Positions 32,959 to 43,975 of a stretch of DNA of 64,000 nucleotides are shown piece after piece. The stretch is from Beverwykella pulmonaria. Lineage: Eukaryota; Ascomycota; Dothideomycetes; Pleosporales; Melanommataceae. Location of the stretch: contig BCHH01000007.1 in NCBI GenBank assembly GCA_001599595.1, positions 1,643,785-1,707,784 of the forward strand, read 5' to 3'. The first letter of the stretch is position 1. Each line of letters opens with the position of its first letter. The notes beneath the pieces were generated by a model. That model saw only the letters and a list, made by a program, of their open reading frames with translations. It was not told where the DNA came from and made no database searches. The position numbers were made by a program, and so were the translations under genes.

Positions 32959-34257
32959 TTATGCAGGGTTAGACGTGATATTAACCGCCACGTTTTCAAC
33001 TATACATCCTTTCGCACCTTCTTTCCCTTCAAAAACCCTCTTCAACCACTCAACCGCCCTCCCCCTCCCGTTTGTGATCTCAGCAATATGCCCTCCAATT
33101 TCATTCCTCTGATATCTCACATCCACGCCTATACCACACCATCTTTCCACTAACGCATCCGTGTCCTTGACATTAGTAAACTCGTCATGAACAGCTTTGT
33201 ATGCAAACACTGGCATTCGCGGTACGCCGTGATAGCCCATGTACCCGTTCCTATCGATAATGGATTGTATCACAGGGGCTTGGAAGAATGACCGGCCACC
33301 AATGAAGTACTCGTAAATATCTTGCATAGCGAACCCAGCGAAAGCTTGGCCTGCGTCCATAGAACGCGCGGAGAGAAAGTGGGATGCATTGTACGGACTG
33401 GAGGAATGCAGACTGGAAAGGAGGTGCGCAAATGCATCTGCGCTCTGGGACGTCATACCCAACACCACGGAAGGAATGAGTCCTGCGTACGACGTCGCAG
33501 TAATATTATCCATAGTACTCGTGATATTCGGCACCAAGCCTCCCAGTGCTGCTCCAGAGAACTCAATTTCAGGCGCGTACTGCTCTTGTAGTTCAGCTGC
33601 CCATTCACTAGCTATTGAGCCCCCGGAGTATCCCCACATAGCAACTTTTGTAGCATTCGTCGAGGGGAGGATGGACGAGGAGAGTACCGCGCGGATTGAG
33701 TCGAGTGTTGCGTGGCCGGCTTGGATTCCGAGCCCGAAACTTGCAAATGGGCCTTCATAGTCGGGGATCGAGACGTACCAGCCATTCCCCAGCGCGGCGG
33801 CAATGTCGTCGGTTGTTGCGGGGATACCATGGACTGGTTCGGAGAGGTGGTAAAGGTAGTAGCTAGGACTGGCATCGAGATCGGAGCTGTCGTATGGGAC
33901 TTGGAGGGATAGTAGAGAGGAAATGGATTGATTTGTGGAATGAGAGATGTTAGGCAAGGGGGCGATGAGGGTTGTTACTGCCCAAGATGGTTGGTAGTTT
34001 GAGTCTGTGGTGCGATAGAGGATGTTGTAGGCGGAGGAGCTATTGGCGATTATGGATGTAATATTACCCGGGGAGGGGCGAAGGCGGAGAATTGTACCGG
34101 GGGCGGTGGACTCGAAATTTGGGGGGGCGGTGTAGAAGGGATCGGTGCTGGGTGGGACAGGGTCTAATTGACTTCGCGGAGTGTGTGGATAAGAAGAGGA
34201 GAGGACTTGTGTAATGAGGTAGGTCCATGTTACTATTGAGCAGTAGTAGTAAACCAT
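32959..34257 (-). CDS. Secretory lipase (LIP family)
   Basis: A single exon of 432 residues. A hydrophobic N-terminus (MVYYYCSIVTWTYLITQVLS) fits a signal peptide. The body matches the fungal secretory lipase family: DPFYTAPPNFESTAPGTILR, a nucleophile elbow GYSGGS, the post-elbow EWAAELQEQYAPE, and GGHIAEI near the end as the likely catalytic His. An Asp in HDEFTNVKDTD is the probable third triad member. Many N-glycosylation sequons are present. Expected role: extracellular hydrolysis of triglycerides or other esters. Confidence 0.9.
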   Translation of the reverse strand: MVYYYCSIVTWTYLITQVLSSSYPHTPRSQLDPVPPSTDPFYTAPPNFESTAPGTILRLRPSPGNITSIIANSSSAYNILYRTTDSNYQPSWAVTTLIAPLPNISHSTNQSISSLLSLQVPYDSSDLDASPSYYLYHLSEPVHGIPATTDDIAAALGNGWYVSIPDYEGPFASFGLGIQAGHATLDSIRAVLSSSILPSTNATKVAMWGYSGGSIASEWAAELQEQYAPEIEFSGAALGGLVPNITSTMDNITATSYAGLIPSVVLGMTSQSADAFAHLLSSLHSSSPYNASHFLSARSMDAGQAFAGFAMQDIYEYFIGGRSFFQAPVIQSIIDRNGYMGYHGVPRMPVFAYKAVHDEFTNVKDTDALVERWCGIGVDVRYQRNEIGGHIAEITNGRGRAVEWLKRVFEGKEGAKGCIVENVAVNITSNPA

Positions 34258-35300
34258 TTTTACGAATAGACTGCGGATGATTGAAGTAGACTCAGTGACG
34301 AATGAATTGAAAACATATCTTGAAGGTACTTATATCTCCAACTCCTCCTGACTAGTAAAAACAGAATCCTTTCTTCCAAAATCTGTTCAGGATACTGCTG
34401 AAGGATCAAGATCGAGAAAGTCGTTGATTTCAGTGCTGAGAAAAGACCGTAGTTAACCCTATTCGGCAATCTACTAACTCCCTGTCGTAATTGAATATCA
34501 CGTGGGTGAGATCTAACCCTTGAAGACGGCGAAAAGTGTTTCCGACTTCAAGGATTGACGTCGAAGAACCCGCTACAACTTGATCGTTCTACCTTAACAC
34601 CGGATTCTCCGTAACTAATGTCCGCAAAGCACTAGGCACTCAATGTAGTTGCATCGCTAAGTCGATCCGTTGGCAAGCTCTGAGGCCGCGAAGAAGAAAT
34701 TGATGTGCTCGGTTATTAAGGATTCTCTATTGGCCCATGTTGCACTCTTTTCCCGGATAGAACATATGATGAAAACGATTCACAGGATGAATCTTGGTGG
34801 AAAAGCTGTTGGATTGGGTCTGATAGAGGTCGGCAGTTGAAGGGTGCGTCATTGGCGCTAAACCGGATTAGAAAGACGATCATGACCAGCGACCACGAAA
34901 CAAGCATTTCTCTAGGTCAAATCCAACCCTTCTTGTTATTGATAATAGGGAATACATAGTATGAACATATATCCGAAGAAGGATACCTTCGTACGCATCC
35001 AGTTCACAATGCCTCGAGTTGCGACTTCTTGCAGCTCTTGGCACCCGCCAAAACCTGATTCGCTTCTCGACGCAATTTCTCCGCCTGTGATGGGAAACGT
35101 CATGCTGAGCACATTCCCATAAGCCCAATTGGGCATTGAGCAAACCCTTTGAGCTTGTCTGCTGGAAGGCTGCCCATCGCTGTTCTTCAATATGGCTGGC
35201 TTGAGGAAATCGAGGCAGCTTGGGCAGCGTTGGCTGTCGGGGGCGCGTCGGACGTGGGTTTGGTGCAACGCGTTCAGGCGCAAAGCCAAAGGCTAATTGC
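34258..35300. other. Divergent promoter region
   Basis: It separates the lipase (minus) from the phospholipase (plus). Overlapping short ORFs at 34880-35344 on the minus strand look like shadow. No regulatory site stands out. Confidence 0.45.
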
Positions 35301-37767
35301 ATGTCTAGGTTGTACACCAAACGAAGTCCTCTAAACGGACACACCGCGGCCAGCTTTGGCTTTCGTTATGGTTCGCCACTCCTCGTCTCTGCCGTCGCCG
35401 CGGGCCTCCTCTATACGCCGTTCACGTTCATGCGCCCAATCTATCTCGATGCGCCCGATGCCTCCTCATGGTCTCGCCAGGCGCCTACCAGCGCACAGCG
35501 CAGCCACAAGCGAAGAGGAATCTCGACAAGTGCCAGGGACGCGGAGAAGCAGGTCAACAAGTCGGATGGGACAACTTCCAACAGCGGGCAGCAGGCTCCA
35601 CCGCCCCAGTCGCGTGTTGCTTCGGGATACAGCGAGACAAAGGAGGGCGAGGGCTCACGATCGGCGTGGCAAATCATCACAGGCACATTTGCGAACGCAT
35701 CTAAGTCGGTCAGCTCCGTGAGCGACACCATTGTAGACTATGTGATCCCGGAATGGGCAAAAATGCTGCCGGGATTCGTCACAAAGCTTCAGAACGAGCT
35801 TTCCATGGCCCCGGGTTCGCTCGCAGAGGAGATCTGGTACGAGGCCAATGACCCGGAGATCAACCCTGAAATCACATGGGATGCGTCCGTCCGAGTGTCC
35901 AACGACCTCTGCAACGAAGAGAGGCGATTCTTAGAGAAGAGACAGCTGTTCACAAGGAGAGGGCTCGCGAGATATCTCGACATTCCAGAGGGCAAGATAC
36001 ATCCTGACGACGTTCCAGTCATTGCTATGTGTGGCTCTGGTGGAGGGTTGCGCGCTCTAGTTGCTGGATCGTCCTCATATCTTTCGGCCACCGAGCAAGG
36101 ACTCTTTGACTGTGTCACCTATACTGCTGGCGTGAGTGGCAGCTGCTGGCTCCAGGCTCTGTATTACTCGAATGTTACTGAAGGACATCACGGACGCCTT
36201 ATCCGGCATCTCAAAAACAGACTTGGTGTGCATATCGCTTACCCCCCGGATGCTCTAGACCTTCTTGCCAGTGCTCCAACTAACAAGTACCTTCTCAGTG
36301 GAATGGTCGAAAAAGCAAAAGGCATTCCCAACGCAGATTTTGGTATTGTAGACATCTATGGCCTCCTCTTGGCAGCCAGGTTGCTGGTGCCTAAAGGGTC
36401 ATTGTCAGTGGACGAATACGACTTTAAACTCTCAAACCAACGCCGATACACCGATGATGGATCCCACCCTTTGCCTATCTACACTGCGGTTCGCCATGAA
36501 ATTCCACTAGCGGAACAATCCGGCAATACGGACCCTATAGCCGCAGAGGCACAAGCGAGGAAAGAATCCTGGTTCCAATGGTTCGAGTACGTCTATACTA
36601 CAACATCCAATACTAGCCTATGCTTACCTTGACAGATTCACCCCCTACGAGTTCTGGTGCGAAGAGCTAGGAGCTGGTATACCCACATGGAGCATCGGCC
36701 GCAAATTCGAGTACGGCAGAACCGTGTGGCGAGACAATGGCCTCTCCCTGCCAGAGCTGCGCATCCCGCTCCTCATGGGGATCTGGGGAAGCGCATTCTG
36801 CGCAACTCTATCTCACTACTATACCGAGATCCGACCCTTCGTCAAAGGTCTTGTTGGCCTCGGAGGCTTAGACGCAATGATCTCGGAGCGAGAGGACGAC
36901 CTCGTCAAAGTGCATCCCATTGACCCCGCTGCGATCCCCAATTTTGCGCTGGGAATGCGCGACTTCCTGCCTTCCACGTGCCCTGAGAGTATCTTTCAGG
37001 TTGAGAACTTCCAGTTGATGGACGCTGGCATGAGTAATAATCTCCCCATCTACCCTCTTCTGCGACCGGGACGAAATGTGGACATTCTGATAGCATTCGA
37101 TGCGAGCGCAGATGTCAGAACAGATAACTGGCTCAAGGTTGTAGATGGATACGCTAGGCAGCGAGGCATAAAAGGCTGGCCCGTTGGAGCAGGCTGGCCT
37201 CGTGAGGACGAAACCATGAAAGAGATACAAGAAGATCTCGACAAAGCGCAAGCGGACACGGAGGAGCAAGCCCGAGAGAAAATGGAAGCGGCGCAAGCCA
37301 AAGACGCGAAAACGAAGAAAAAGAGCAAGGACCTCGGTTACTGCAACATCTGGGTCGGCTCCACCGAAGAACGTACGAGCGAAGACGAGCCCCCTGAGTC
37401 CAAAACCGTCGAAGAAGACTGGGAGCTCATGAAGCCCGACGCTGGCATCACTGTCATATACTTCCCGTTCCTCGCGAACCCCAAGGTCGAAGGCGTCGAC
37501 CCAAAGTCGTCCGATTTCATGAGTACGTGGAATTTTGTGTACACGCCTAAGCAGATCGATTCAGTAGTTGATCTTGCGAGGACGAATTTTCAGGAAGGTG
37601 CAGAGAGGACGAAGAGGACAGTTAGAGCGGTCTATGAGCGGAAGAAGAAGCTGAGGGAGGATAAGGAGGCCGAGGAGAAGAAGAGGAGACGCAGCTTTAA
37701 GTTAAGGCAGGGAAGGCATTTGGGGAGACGGGTCGGGCAGAGTGATCATGGGGATCATTTTAGCTAA
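35301..37767 (+). CDS. Cytosolic phospholipase A2-like / lysophospholipase-domain protein
   Basis: Exons 35301-36586 and 36636-37767 (49-nt intron) give 805 residues. I chose the ATG at 35301 (MSRLYTKRSPLNGHTAASFG), which gives a basic, Ser-rich, mitochondrial-type presequence followed by a hydrophobic segment (GSPLLVSAVAAGLLY). The catalytic cPLA2 fold carries MCGSGGGLRALVAG (oxyanion Gly loop), GVSGSCW (nucleophile Ser about residue 279 in G-x-S-G-S) and MDAGMSNNLPIYPLLRPGR (catalytic Asp about 558). The C-terminus is a charged coiled-coil with Lys/Arg-rich tail. It resembles Aspergillus plaA-type enzymes, reported as mitochondrial, which cleave glycerophospholipids. No C2 domain is seen. 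Confidence 0.9.
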
Positions 37768-38159
37768 GAGGTGGGAAGAGGAAAGGCGGTTTTATCATTT
37801 CGCTGAGACTGGGAGGTTTGCATTATACCCTATACATTTCCTATCTTCATACTTGAAGGATGCTTTTGGTGCATTGCTGTGTTTGGATTTGTTTCATTAC
37901 AAGGGATAACGTACTTTATATGCGAGCCGTCAGTCCCACCAACTTCTGCACCTTTGTACTCGCGTAATTCAACAACGCAATAAAATAATATTAATATAGC
38001 AGTTATTCTAGGTCAAGGAGTATCTACAAGATTCTTCTTGCCCGTTCGTGAGTTGTGCCCGGACTCTTTGCAGCGCTTGCAGTGTGCTATAGCCCGTTGG
38101 TTCACACCTAAGCGCGCTGCATCTTAACGCCTTTTATTCTCTAAATGCTGCTCGGCCTC
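37768..38159. other. 3' flank of the phospholipase gene
   Basis: AT-rich 3' flank merging into the edge of the decayed transposon. I did not find the transposon's terminal inverted repeat here. Confidence 0.4.
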
Positions 38160-39541
38160 CATATAAGTAACTGTATCCTCTCCAGCTCCCTTTGTTAAGG
38201 TTCCATGTTCTGAATCCACTTTCTTTTGCACTGTTTACGCTTGTTGGCAGTCTCATTGGCGGCCTGAAGTGTAGAGACTTGATCGCGTAGTAACACCATT
38301 TGATGCATCATGATCTCAGCGTCTTTAGTAAGCTGATCAAGCGACTGGATAATAGACTTAGGTGAGGAATCCTGGTGCCTTTGAATCCTCTCACGAACTA
38401 GAGTTGACTGGCACTTGAGCTCGCGCGCGTTGTTTGGTGTTCTGGACTCCTAGAGAGGCTCTGGTAGAGTTAGTGGTGATGTGAGAATGCTGCCTTAAAG
38501 GCTAGTAGGAACATAAGCTTGGTGACATGGTTGATGTGGCTGTGGATTAAGCCCTTAATCTGGCGCCTGTACGCGCGTTTTAATGGCAAGAAGCAGCCAA
38601 TGTTAAGTAGCTGCAGGGGGTGTGATGAATGTGAGGGCATATAGAGCGTGTAGATATTGTTCTCCTTGCAAATGTCCTGGAACTTTAGAGACTAGTAGTT
38701 CTTATGGCTTTCTGGGATAAGGAGATAGCGCACGCCTGCTATCTTATTGCGGGTATGCTTAATAAACCGCTTTAGCTGGGCAACTCCAAGGTCGTTGGTT
38801 GTCTAGCCGTTGTCGCTGACTGCAAGCTCCCAGTCGCGCGGTATATCCTCCTTGTACTAGGCAGAGGGGTGGTACTGGCCTGCAAAGATAATGAAGGGTG
38901 AGATGGCCCACCTAGCAGCGTTGATTCCCTGGATTACTGTAGCCCACTCCTGGTTGCCTGGCTTTATTGCCTTTGGTTGACCATGCCTCTCTAAGCCAGT
39001 AACAACCAGCAGGGATAATCATAAAACCAGCTTTATTAAAGTTGTAAGTATTCTTATCCAAGATCCCGTAGGTGGCCTTTATGCGCTATACTAGCTCAAA
39101 CTAGCTACTAAGAAGCATAGGATCCTTGAATAGAGTTTTCTCACGGTTGTATGCTTGGTTAAAACGCGTTGTAAGACTCTCTGTACGCTTAACAAAGTTA
39201 TGCGGCTACAGATTACCAACCTTCCCAGCGCCGCGCTCAGCTAGCAGCTTATCTGCCATATCCTGCACAGCACCCAGAGTAGGCGCAACCCCTCACAAAT
39301 CCAAGTCTAGTATGTGCCTAACAATCACTTCCTCCTCTAGCTTTGAAAGCTTCTTTGTGTTTGGCTCGCAATTGCGTCGTACAGTAATTGCCGCGCGTCG
39401 GTCGCAGAGGGTTGTTCGGGGGACGTTAAACGTTGAAGCGGCGAGGCTCTCATTCTGGATCTGGGCTCTATTAATAGTTGCTATTGCAAGGGGCATATCT
39501 GCTTTAGTGCAGGTTGGTTGGTCTTGAGATTGTTGAGGCAT
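38160..39541 (-). mobile_element. Decayed Fot1/pogo-type DNA transposon
   Basis: On the minus strand from 39541 the N-terminal helix-turn-helix region reads well (ATINRAQIQNESLAASTFNV, LSKLEEEVIVRHILDLDL), then stops become frequent, nearly all TAG or TGA at CAG/TGG/CGA-like positions. Later blocks still read as a pogo-type DDE transposase: NTYNFNKAGF near 39050 and, in a shifted frame, a YLLIPESHKNH-like patch near 38700. The coding strand is broken by both substitutions and frameshifts. RIP-type decay is the natural explanation. Terminal inverted repeats and target duplication were not found. Confidence 0.75.
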
Positions 39542-39580
39542 GATGGTTGATAGTTCACACGTACAAAATTTGGCGTCTCA

Positions 39581-40713
39581 CTACCACAGCCCCCTCATAA
39601 CCCAAATCCCCATCAACCCAATCCAATCATTCCAACTTCCAACTATTCTCCTACCCGCGCTACTCTTCGGCGTCTGCATAACCACACTCGTACCCGTCGC
39701 CGCCGGCCCTGTTGAACTCGATTGTTGCTGTGCCTTGACCTCGTACTCCATCTGCACATCCACATCCTTTGTCACCCCCACGAAGAAGATCTGACCATTT
39801 GCCGAGTCGCCCAGCTCGAAAGATGCCTCCTTCGATGAGCCCGTCGCGACCTCATTCAATCTATACCCATTTTCGTCAGCAAGATGTCTAAGGAAAATGC
39901 TTGAACGAGGACTTACTCCTTGTACGTTTGTCCATCTTCGTCCATGATCAATCCTGAAAGAACGGTGCCGGTATTGAGCTTGTAGTTCAGCGTGTAACTA
40001 TCCATTACCGTCAGCTATCCAGAAACAAAACAAGTATGGACATAGCTCTTACACTCCACTCGTACTCCCATCGCTCGCCAACGGAACAATTACCACGTTA
40101 CTCCCATTGCTCACGTTCCCGAACATGTTCTCGGAAAACACATTCACTACGCCGCGTTAGCATGCACTCCCTCTACCCTCTACCCTTCCTACTTACAATC
40201 CCCATGCTCAGCCAAAACCGTATCTCCACCCGCCCTCTTTGAAATCGGGCCTCGATTCGTGGGCGCTTGCGTGAAGTCGCAGCCCGTGATCTGGATGCGC
40301 ATCTGCAAGCCCTTTCTGTAGCCGTGCGCGGCGAGGAGCCAGTTCCACAGCGTGCCGTAGAAGCCATTCAGGCGCGGGTACGCAGCGGATTGCGGCACCC
40401 GTGCCGCCTTGGTTGAGGGCCGCTGGTGCAAGTTAGGGGGGAGAGAAAGGAAAGGAGGGGAAGAGTTTGACGTACCCATGGGGAACTAGAGTACAGAAAG
40501 TCAGATGATGAAGTCGTAGGGATTGAGTGAGATGACATACCTCGTCGCAGTTCCAAGTTACATTCTCCGTCTGTCCTGGGTATGGGCGCGGTATGCATTC
40601 TGGCAAGAAGTTAATATTGGCATCTAGTGGTGGAAAATGGGAGTGGGANNNNNNNNNNNNNNNNNNNNNNNNNNNNNNNNNNNNNNNNNNNNNNNNNNNN
40701 NNNNNNNNNNNNN

Positions 40714-40752
<39 letters not shown>

Positions 40753-42173
40753 TGTACTGAGTTGGCCACCACAGCCAGCATTTCTCCTATTCGTTGCTGT
40801 TTGCGTTCGACCTGCGGCGTCGCGGCCATTATACTTGAAGATATTGTTCCCGTATTTGGCGTAGTTTCTTCGCAGTCCTTCACAGTCATCAGTCTCAAAC
40901 CACCACACTTTCGTCATAACGGCATTCACCTTCACAGATATTCTCAAACATCTACCACACCCACATTAGCAGCCACCCTTTTCGATCTATCCAAGAAGAA
41001 AGGGGACACACCTCATCAGTAACTCCCGGAAAACTTGGAAACGTCAACGTGGGCAAACACTCGTTGTTCTCCCCACAGTACGGCGTCCCATCCTCTGGAT
41101 CAACACAGCACTTCTCTCCCTCGTTACATGCGGCTTTAATTCCGTCGCAGCATTTCTTGCCCTCGTCCGCACAGCCAAGGCCATTCCCGCAACATTTCTT
41201 GCCTTTGGTACAGTAGCCTTCGCCACAGCAGGTCGAATCTTTGGCGCCGCAGTGCGAAGCCTTTCCCTCAACATCGTTACAACATATCTCGCCGACGTCA
41301 CACGTGAAGTCGCCGCAGCAGGTGCCGCCTTCGATCATACAGAAATCGCCTGCTCTCTTCTCTAGCTTTCTCCTCTCTAATCTGTTCCTCTCATCCTTCA
41401 AATCTAGATCCAATGCTGGGCTTAGTTCTCGCTCCTTAAGGGGAAGAAATGGACTGGTATTGGAAAGATCTCTCGCAAACTTAGTACCAGAGCTGCCGCA
41501 GCAGTCGAAACCTGCTTTACACGCTGTGCTCCCGCAGCATTCGCCGCCTGGAGGGGCGCAGAAAAGTTTGCCGTCACTGTATGGTACGTTAGCTGCTGTC
41601 TCTATCAATGCACAAATCTGAACAGCTCCAAACCTGCTCGGAACACTACAGCCCCCTTCCTGAAAATGAACTAAACAAGATGAATAGATGAAGATATACA
41701 CAAGAGGACAACAACTCCAGCCATTCGGACACCCACTCTTCGTCCCAGGACAACAAAACCAGCCCGACGGAGCGCAAGTCTGTTCTTCCAAGCAACACGT
41801 TTCGCCGTCGAGACAATATTGGCCCATTTCATTGCAGCAGTGTGTGCCGGTCGGGTGGCAGGTGACACCATTCGGACACTGTAAATGCAAAGTTAGCATT
41901 CTTTCTTCTTCATAGCACAGAAATACGCACGAATGACATTCCCGTCGGACAAATGCGATTCTGTCGTTTTTCGAAACCGGAGTCCGGCATCCCGATGGCA
42001 TCAAATGTTGCAATGTCCAAGTCGTTCATATTAATCCTGCCATCTCTTTCAAAGTCCAGGCTTGCATTCCCAACCACCCTCTCCACTGGGGACAGACCCG
42101 CCTGATAGTCGCATCGTGCAGTCCCCGCCAGGAACACGGCTAGGAAGACCCAAAGCCTAGGAACAGAATTCAT
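39581..42173 (-). CDS. Secreted Cys-rich protein with probable NucA/NucB-type nuclease domain and GPI-like tail
   Basis: Best model, twelve exons: 42173-41931, 41878-41702, 41659-41634, 41576-41012, 40951-40930, 40877-40758, 40599-40541, 40485-40476, 40422-40199, 40148-40053, 39997-39917, 39860-39581. A signal peptide (VPRLWVFLAVFLAGTARC) leads into repeated Cys modules (CLDGETCCLEEQTC, GKKCCGNGLGC, GEKCCVDPEDG). A domain resembling fungal NucA/NucB deoxyribonucleases follows: MFENICEGLRRNYAKYG, TNRRNAGCGG, TWNCDEFPM and NQGGTGAAIRCVPAPE. The C-terminus is Ser/Thr-rich with a final hydrophobic segment, as for GPI anchoring. The exon sum is one base over a multiple of three: the frame slips near 40363-40372, so a sequence error or a real frameshift is present. 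An assembly gap sits in one intron. Confidence 0.6.
40649..40751. other. Assembly gap with poly-G run
   Basis: 65 N (40649-40713) are followed by 38 G (40714-40751). It falls inside an intron of the Cys-rich gene. The true length is unknown. Confidence 0.98.
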
Positions 42174-43012
42174 TTTCAGATCTCGATATGCGACTAGTTT
42201 CACCGCGTGACATCGAGGCTGTTATATCCTCGTACCCTTCGCCAAGGCAGGGCGGCAGAATAGAAATTACATGTTACGAAATACGAGGTGAAGGGTGATA
42301 GGATGGTGCAGTGCCAAGGACGCCTCAAACCTTTGGTACGAGGTCAAACATGTTAGTATAATGGCAACAATGAGGAAATTGAAAATAAAGATAGAGAGTC
42401 GAGTCGTCGCAAGTGTGTGAGACAGGGAGGAAATAACCGAGTTTAAAAAGAGAAGGGGACGTGGATAAAAGTACGCTGAATAAATCTGTGGCGCCAAGTC
42501 AATGATTATTGTACGAGGTCAGGTAACTCAGCAGTGAGATAATTTGAACATCTATACATTGTAGTCCGGTTACTGTGACGAGAAGGTATAGGAACGAATA
42601 AAAATCGAAAATAGGCTCTTGGGTGCACACTGTAGCCATGAAATATTACATTTGAGTGAAGGAGAATAAAGAGAGGGCGGGAAAGTCAGCGGACGACCTA
42701 GCAAAGGACAAACCACTTTCTCCTCAACATTTTCTCCTCCACTTCTTTATCCGCCTTACCTCCAATCTCTTCTCCCTCCTTCTTGTCATTATTTCCCGTC
42801 TCTTCCTTCTCCCTCCACATATTCGCCACCTCTACCAACCTTGTCACTCTTCTTATCCGCCAACTTACACCCAAATAACCCTCCATTCATCCCACATACA
42901 AATAACAATCCCCCACCTCTCTTAGCCCTTCTCACTCCCATCACCATTCCGACTATTGGAAACGATGCTTGCATAACCTTGGGCCTGTATCGGAACCCTT
43001 CACACTAGAACT
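42174..43012. other. Upstream region of the Cys-rich gene
   Basis: No gene seen. It contains a strongly pyrimidine-rich tract on the plus strand (about 42715-42910). Confidence 0.45.
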
Positions 43013-43628
43013 GATGCCTCCTCAGAAAAGACATATATTACTTAAGCCCGGCGAGGATCTGACAGCAAAGAGGGCAAGTGAACAGAAAACCACTGAGGAA
43101 GATGAGTTGAACCCCGATAAAAATGCCGATATTTGTATATAAACCGAAGCACGGCGTGAAGCGCTAATGATGAAGTGGAAAAATTAGGTAGAGTTACTGA
43201 AATTTTCGGCTCTGGCGTGCCTTTCTTCCTCCCTCCTTCCAACTCTACACCACTTATTGCTGCTGCTAACTGCAATTATCCACAGATACATGGGCAAGGT
43301 CCTTGAAATAAACCTAGATAGTGTTTGGGGCTGGCCTCTGCCTTGACGACACCACCTCGAAGAAAAGGGAAGTGCGTTTCTAAATAAGATACTTCGAGGA
43401 CTCTGTCCAGGAGTTCCCTACCCTTGTCCCAGAAGAGTGTTTGTGGAAGAAGACTGTCACCTTAGCCCACAGCCTTCTTAACGTCTGGATGATGCTAATT
43501 GCAAAAGTGGATTCTGACATTCTCTGGAAGAAGAGGAAGGAAGAACCTGTGGAAAAGACTATCCGGAGGTTGAAATTCATGGATCATACAAACTCACCTG
43601 GCCAGGGGCCTGTGTATGAGATTTCGAA
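43013..43628 (+). pseudogene. Decayed gene fragment next to the megasynthase
   Basis: From ATG 43013 the frame reads MPPQKRHILLKPGEDLTAKR and EDELNPDKNADICI, then a TAA, then TEARREALMMKWKN and a TAG. An intron-like segment (GTAGAG...CCACAG) follows to about 43284. Beyond it, protein-like patches occur in different frames: YMGKVLEINLDSVWGWPLP near 43288-43345, and VQEFPTLVPEECLWKKTVTL then VDSDILWKKRKEEPVEKT near 43405-43560, ending at a GTAAGC donor. The stops could be RIP-type changes. Family not recognised. Confidence 0.4.
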
Positions 43629-43812
43629 AGTAAGCCCAACACCCTCTCTAGCAACCCTCCCATTCTTCTCATCTTGCTCTCTCTCTCTCCCTCCTCTCTC
43701 CCTCTGTCACGTGTCGCACGTGTTCTACCATATGTCCTATATTGAGCGCCTTTATAATAAGTTGCGACTAATTCCAGCTTCAAAACTAGGCTCTACCACC
43801 GGCAAGGCATTG

Positions 43813-43975
43813 TGTAAGCCCAGGACACCCTTCCAGTCACGTGAATATGACACTGACTGATTTGTCCGCGCACCATATATATATCAGCTATACATTACAT
43901 AAATCATATACATTAGACGTGAACATACATACAAAATACACGAATTCATACCCCCTCATCACCACCCTGACTACA
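43813..43975 (+). mobile_element. Solo LTR (family A) at the 3' end of the megasynthase gene
   Basis: 163 bp beginning TGTAAGCCC and ending GACTACA, flanked by perfect 5-bp duplications CATTG at 43808-43812 and 43976-43980. It contains TCACGTG and a TATATATATCAGC box. The other copy at 60373-60755 shares AGGACAC, GTCACGTG, CACTGACT, ATATATATCAGCT and CTCATCACC-like tracts in the same order. The minus-strand TAG at 43971-43973 that now ends the megasynthase lies inside this LTR. Confidence 0.85.

Noticed and set aside
40714..40751. 38-base poly-G as a biological homopolymer
   Set aside because: It abuts a run of N and is most simply an assembly or sequencing artefact.
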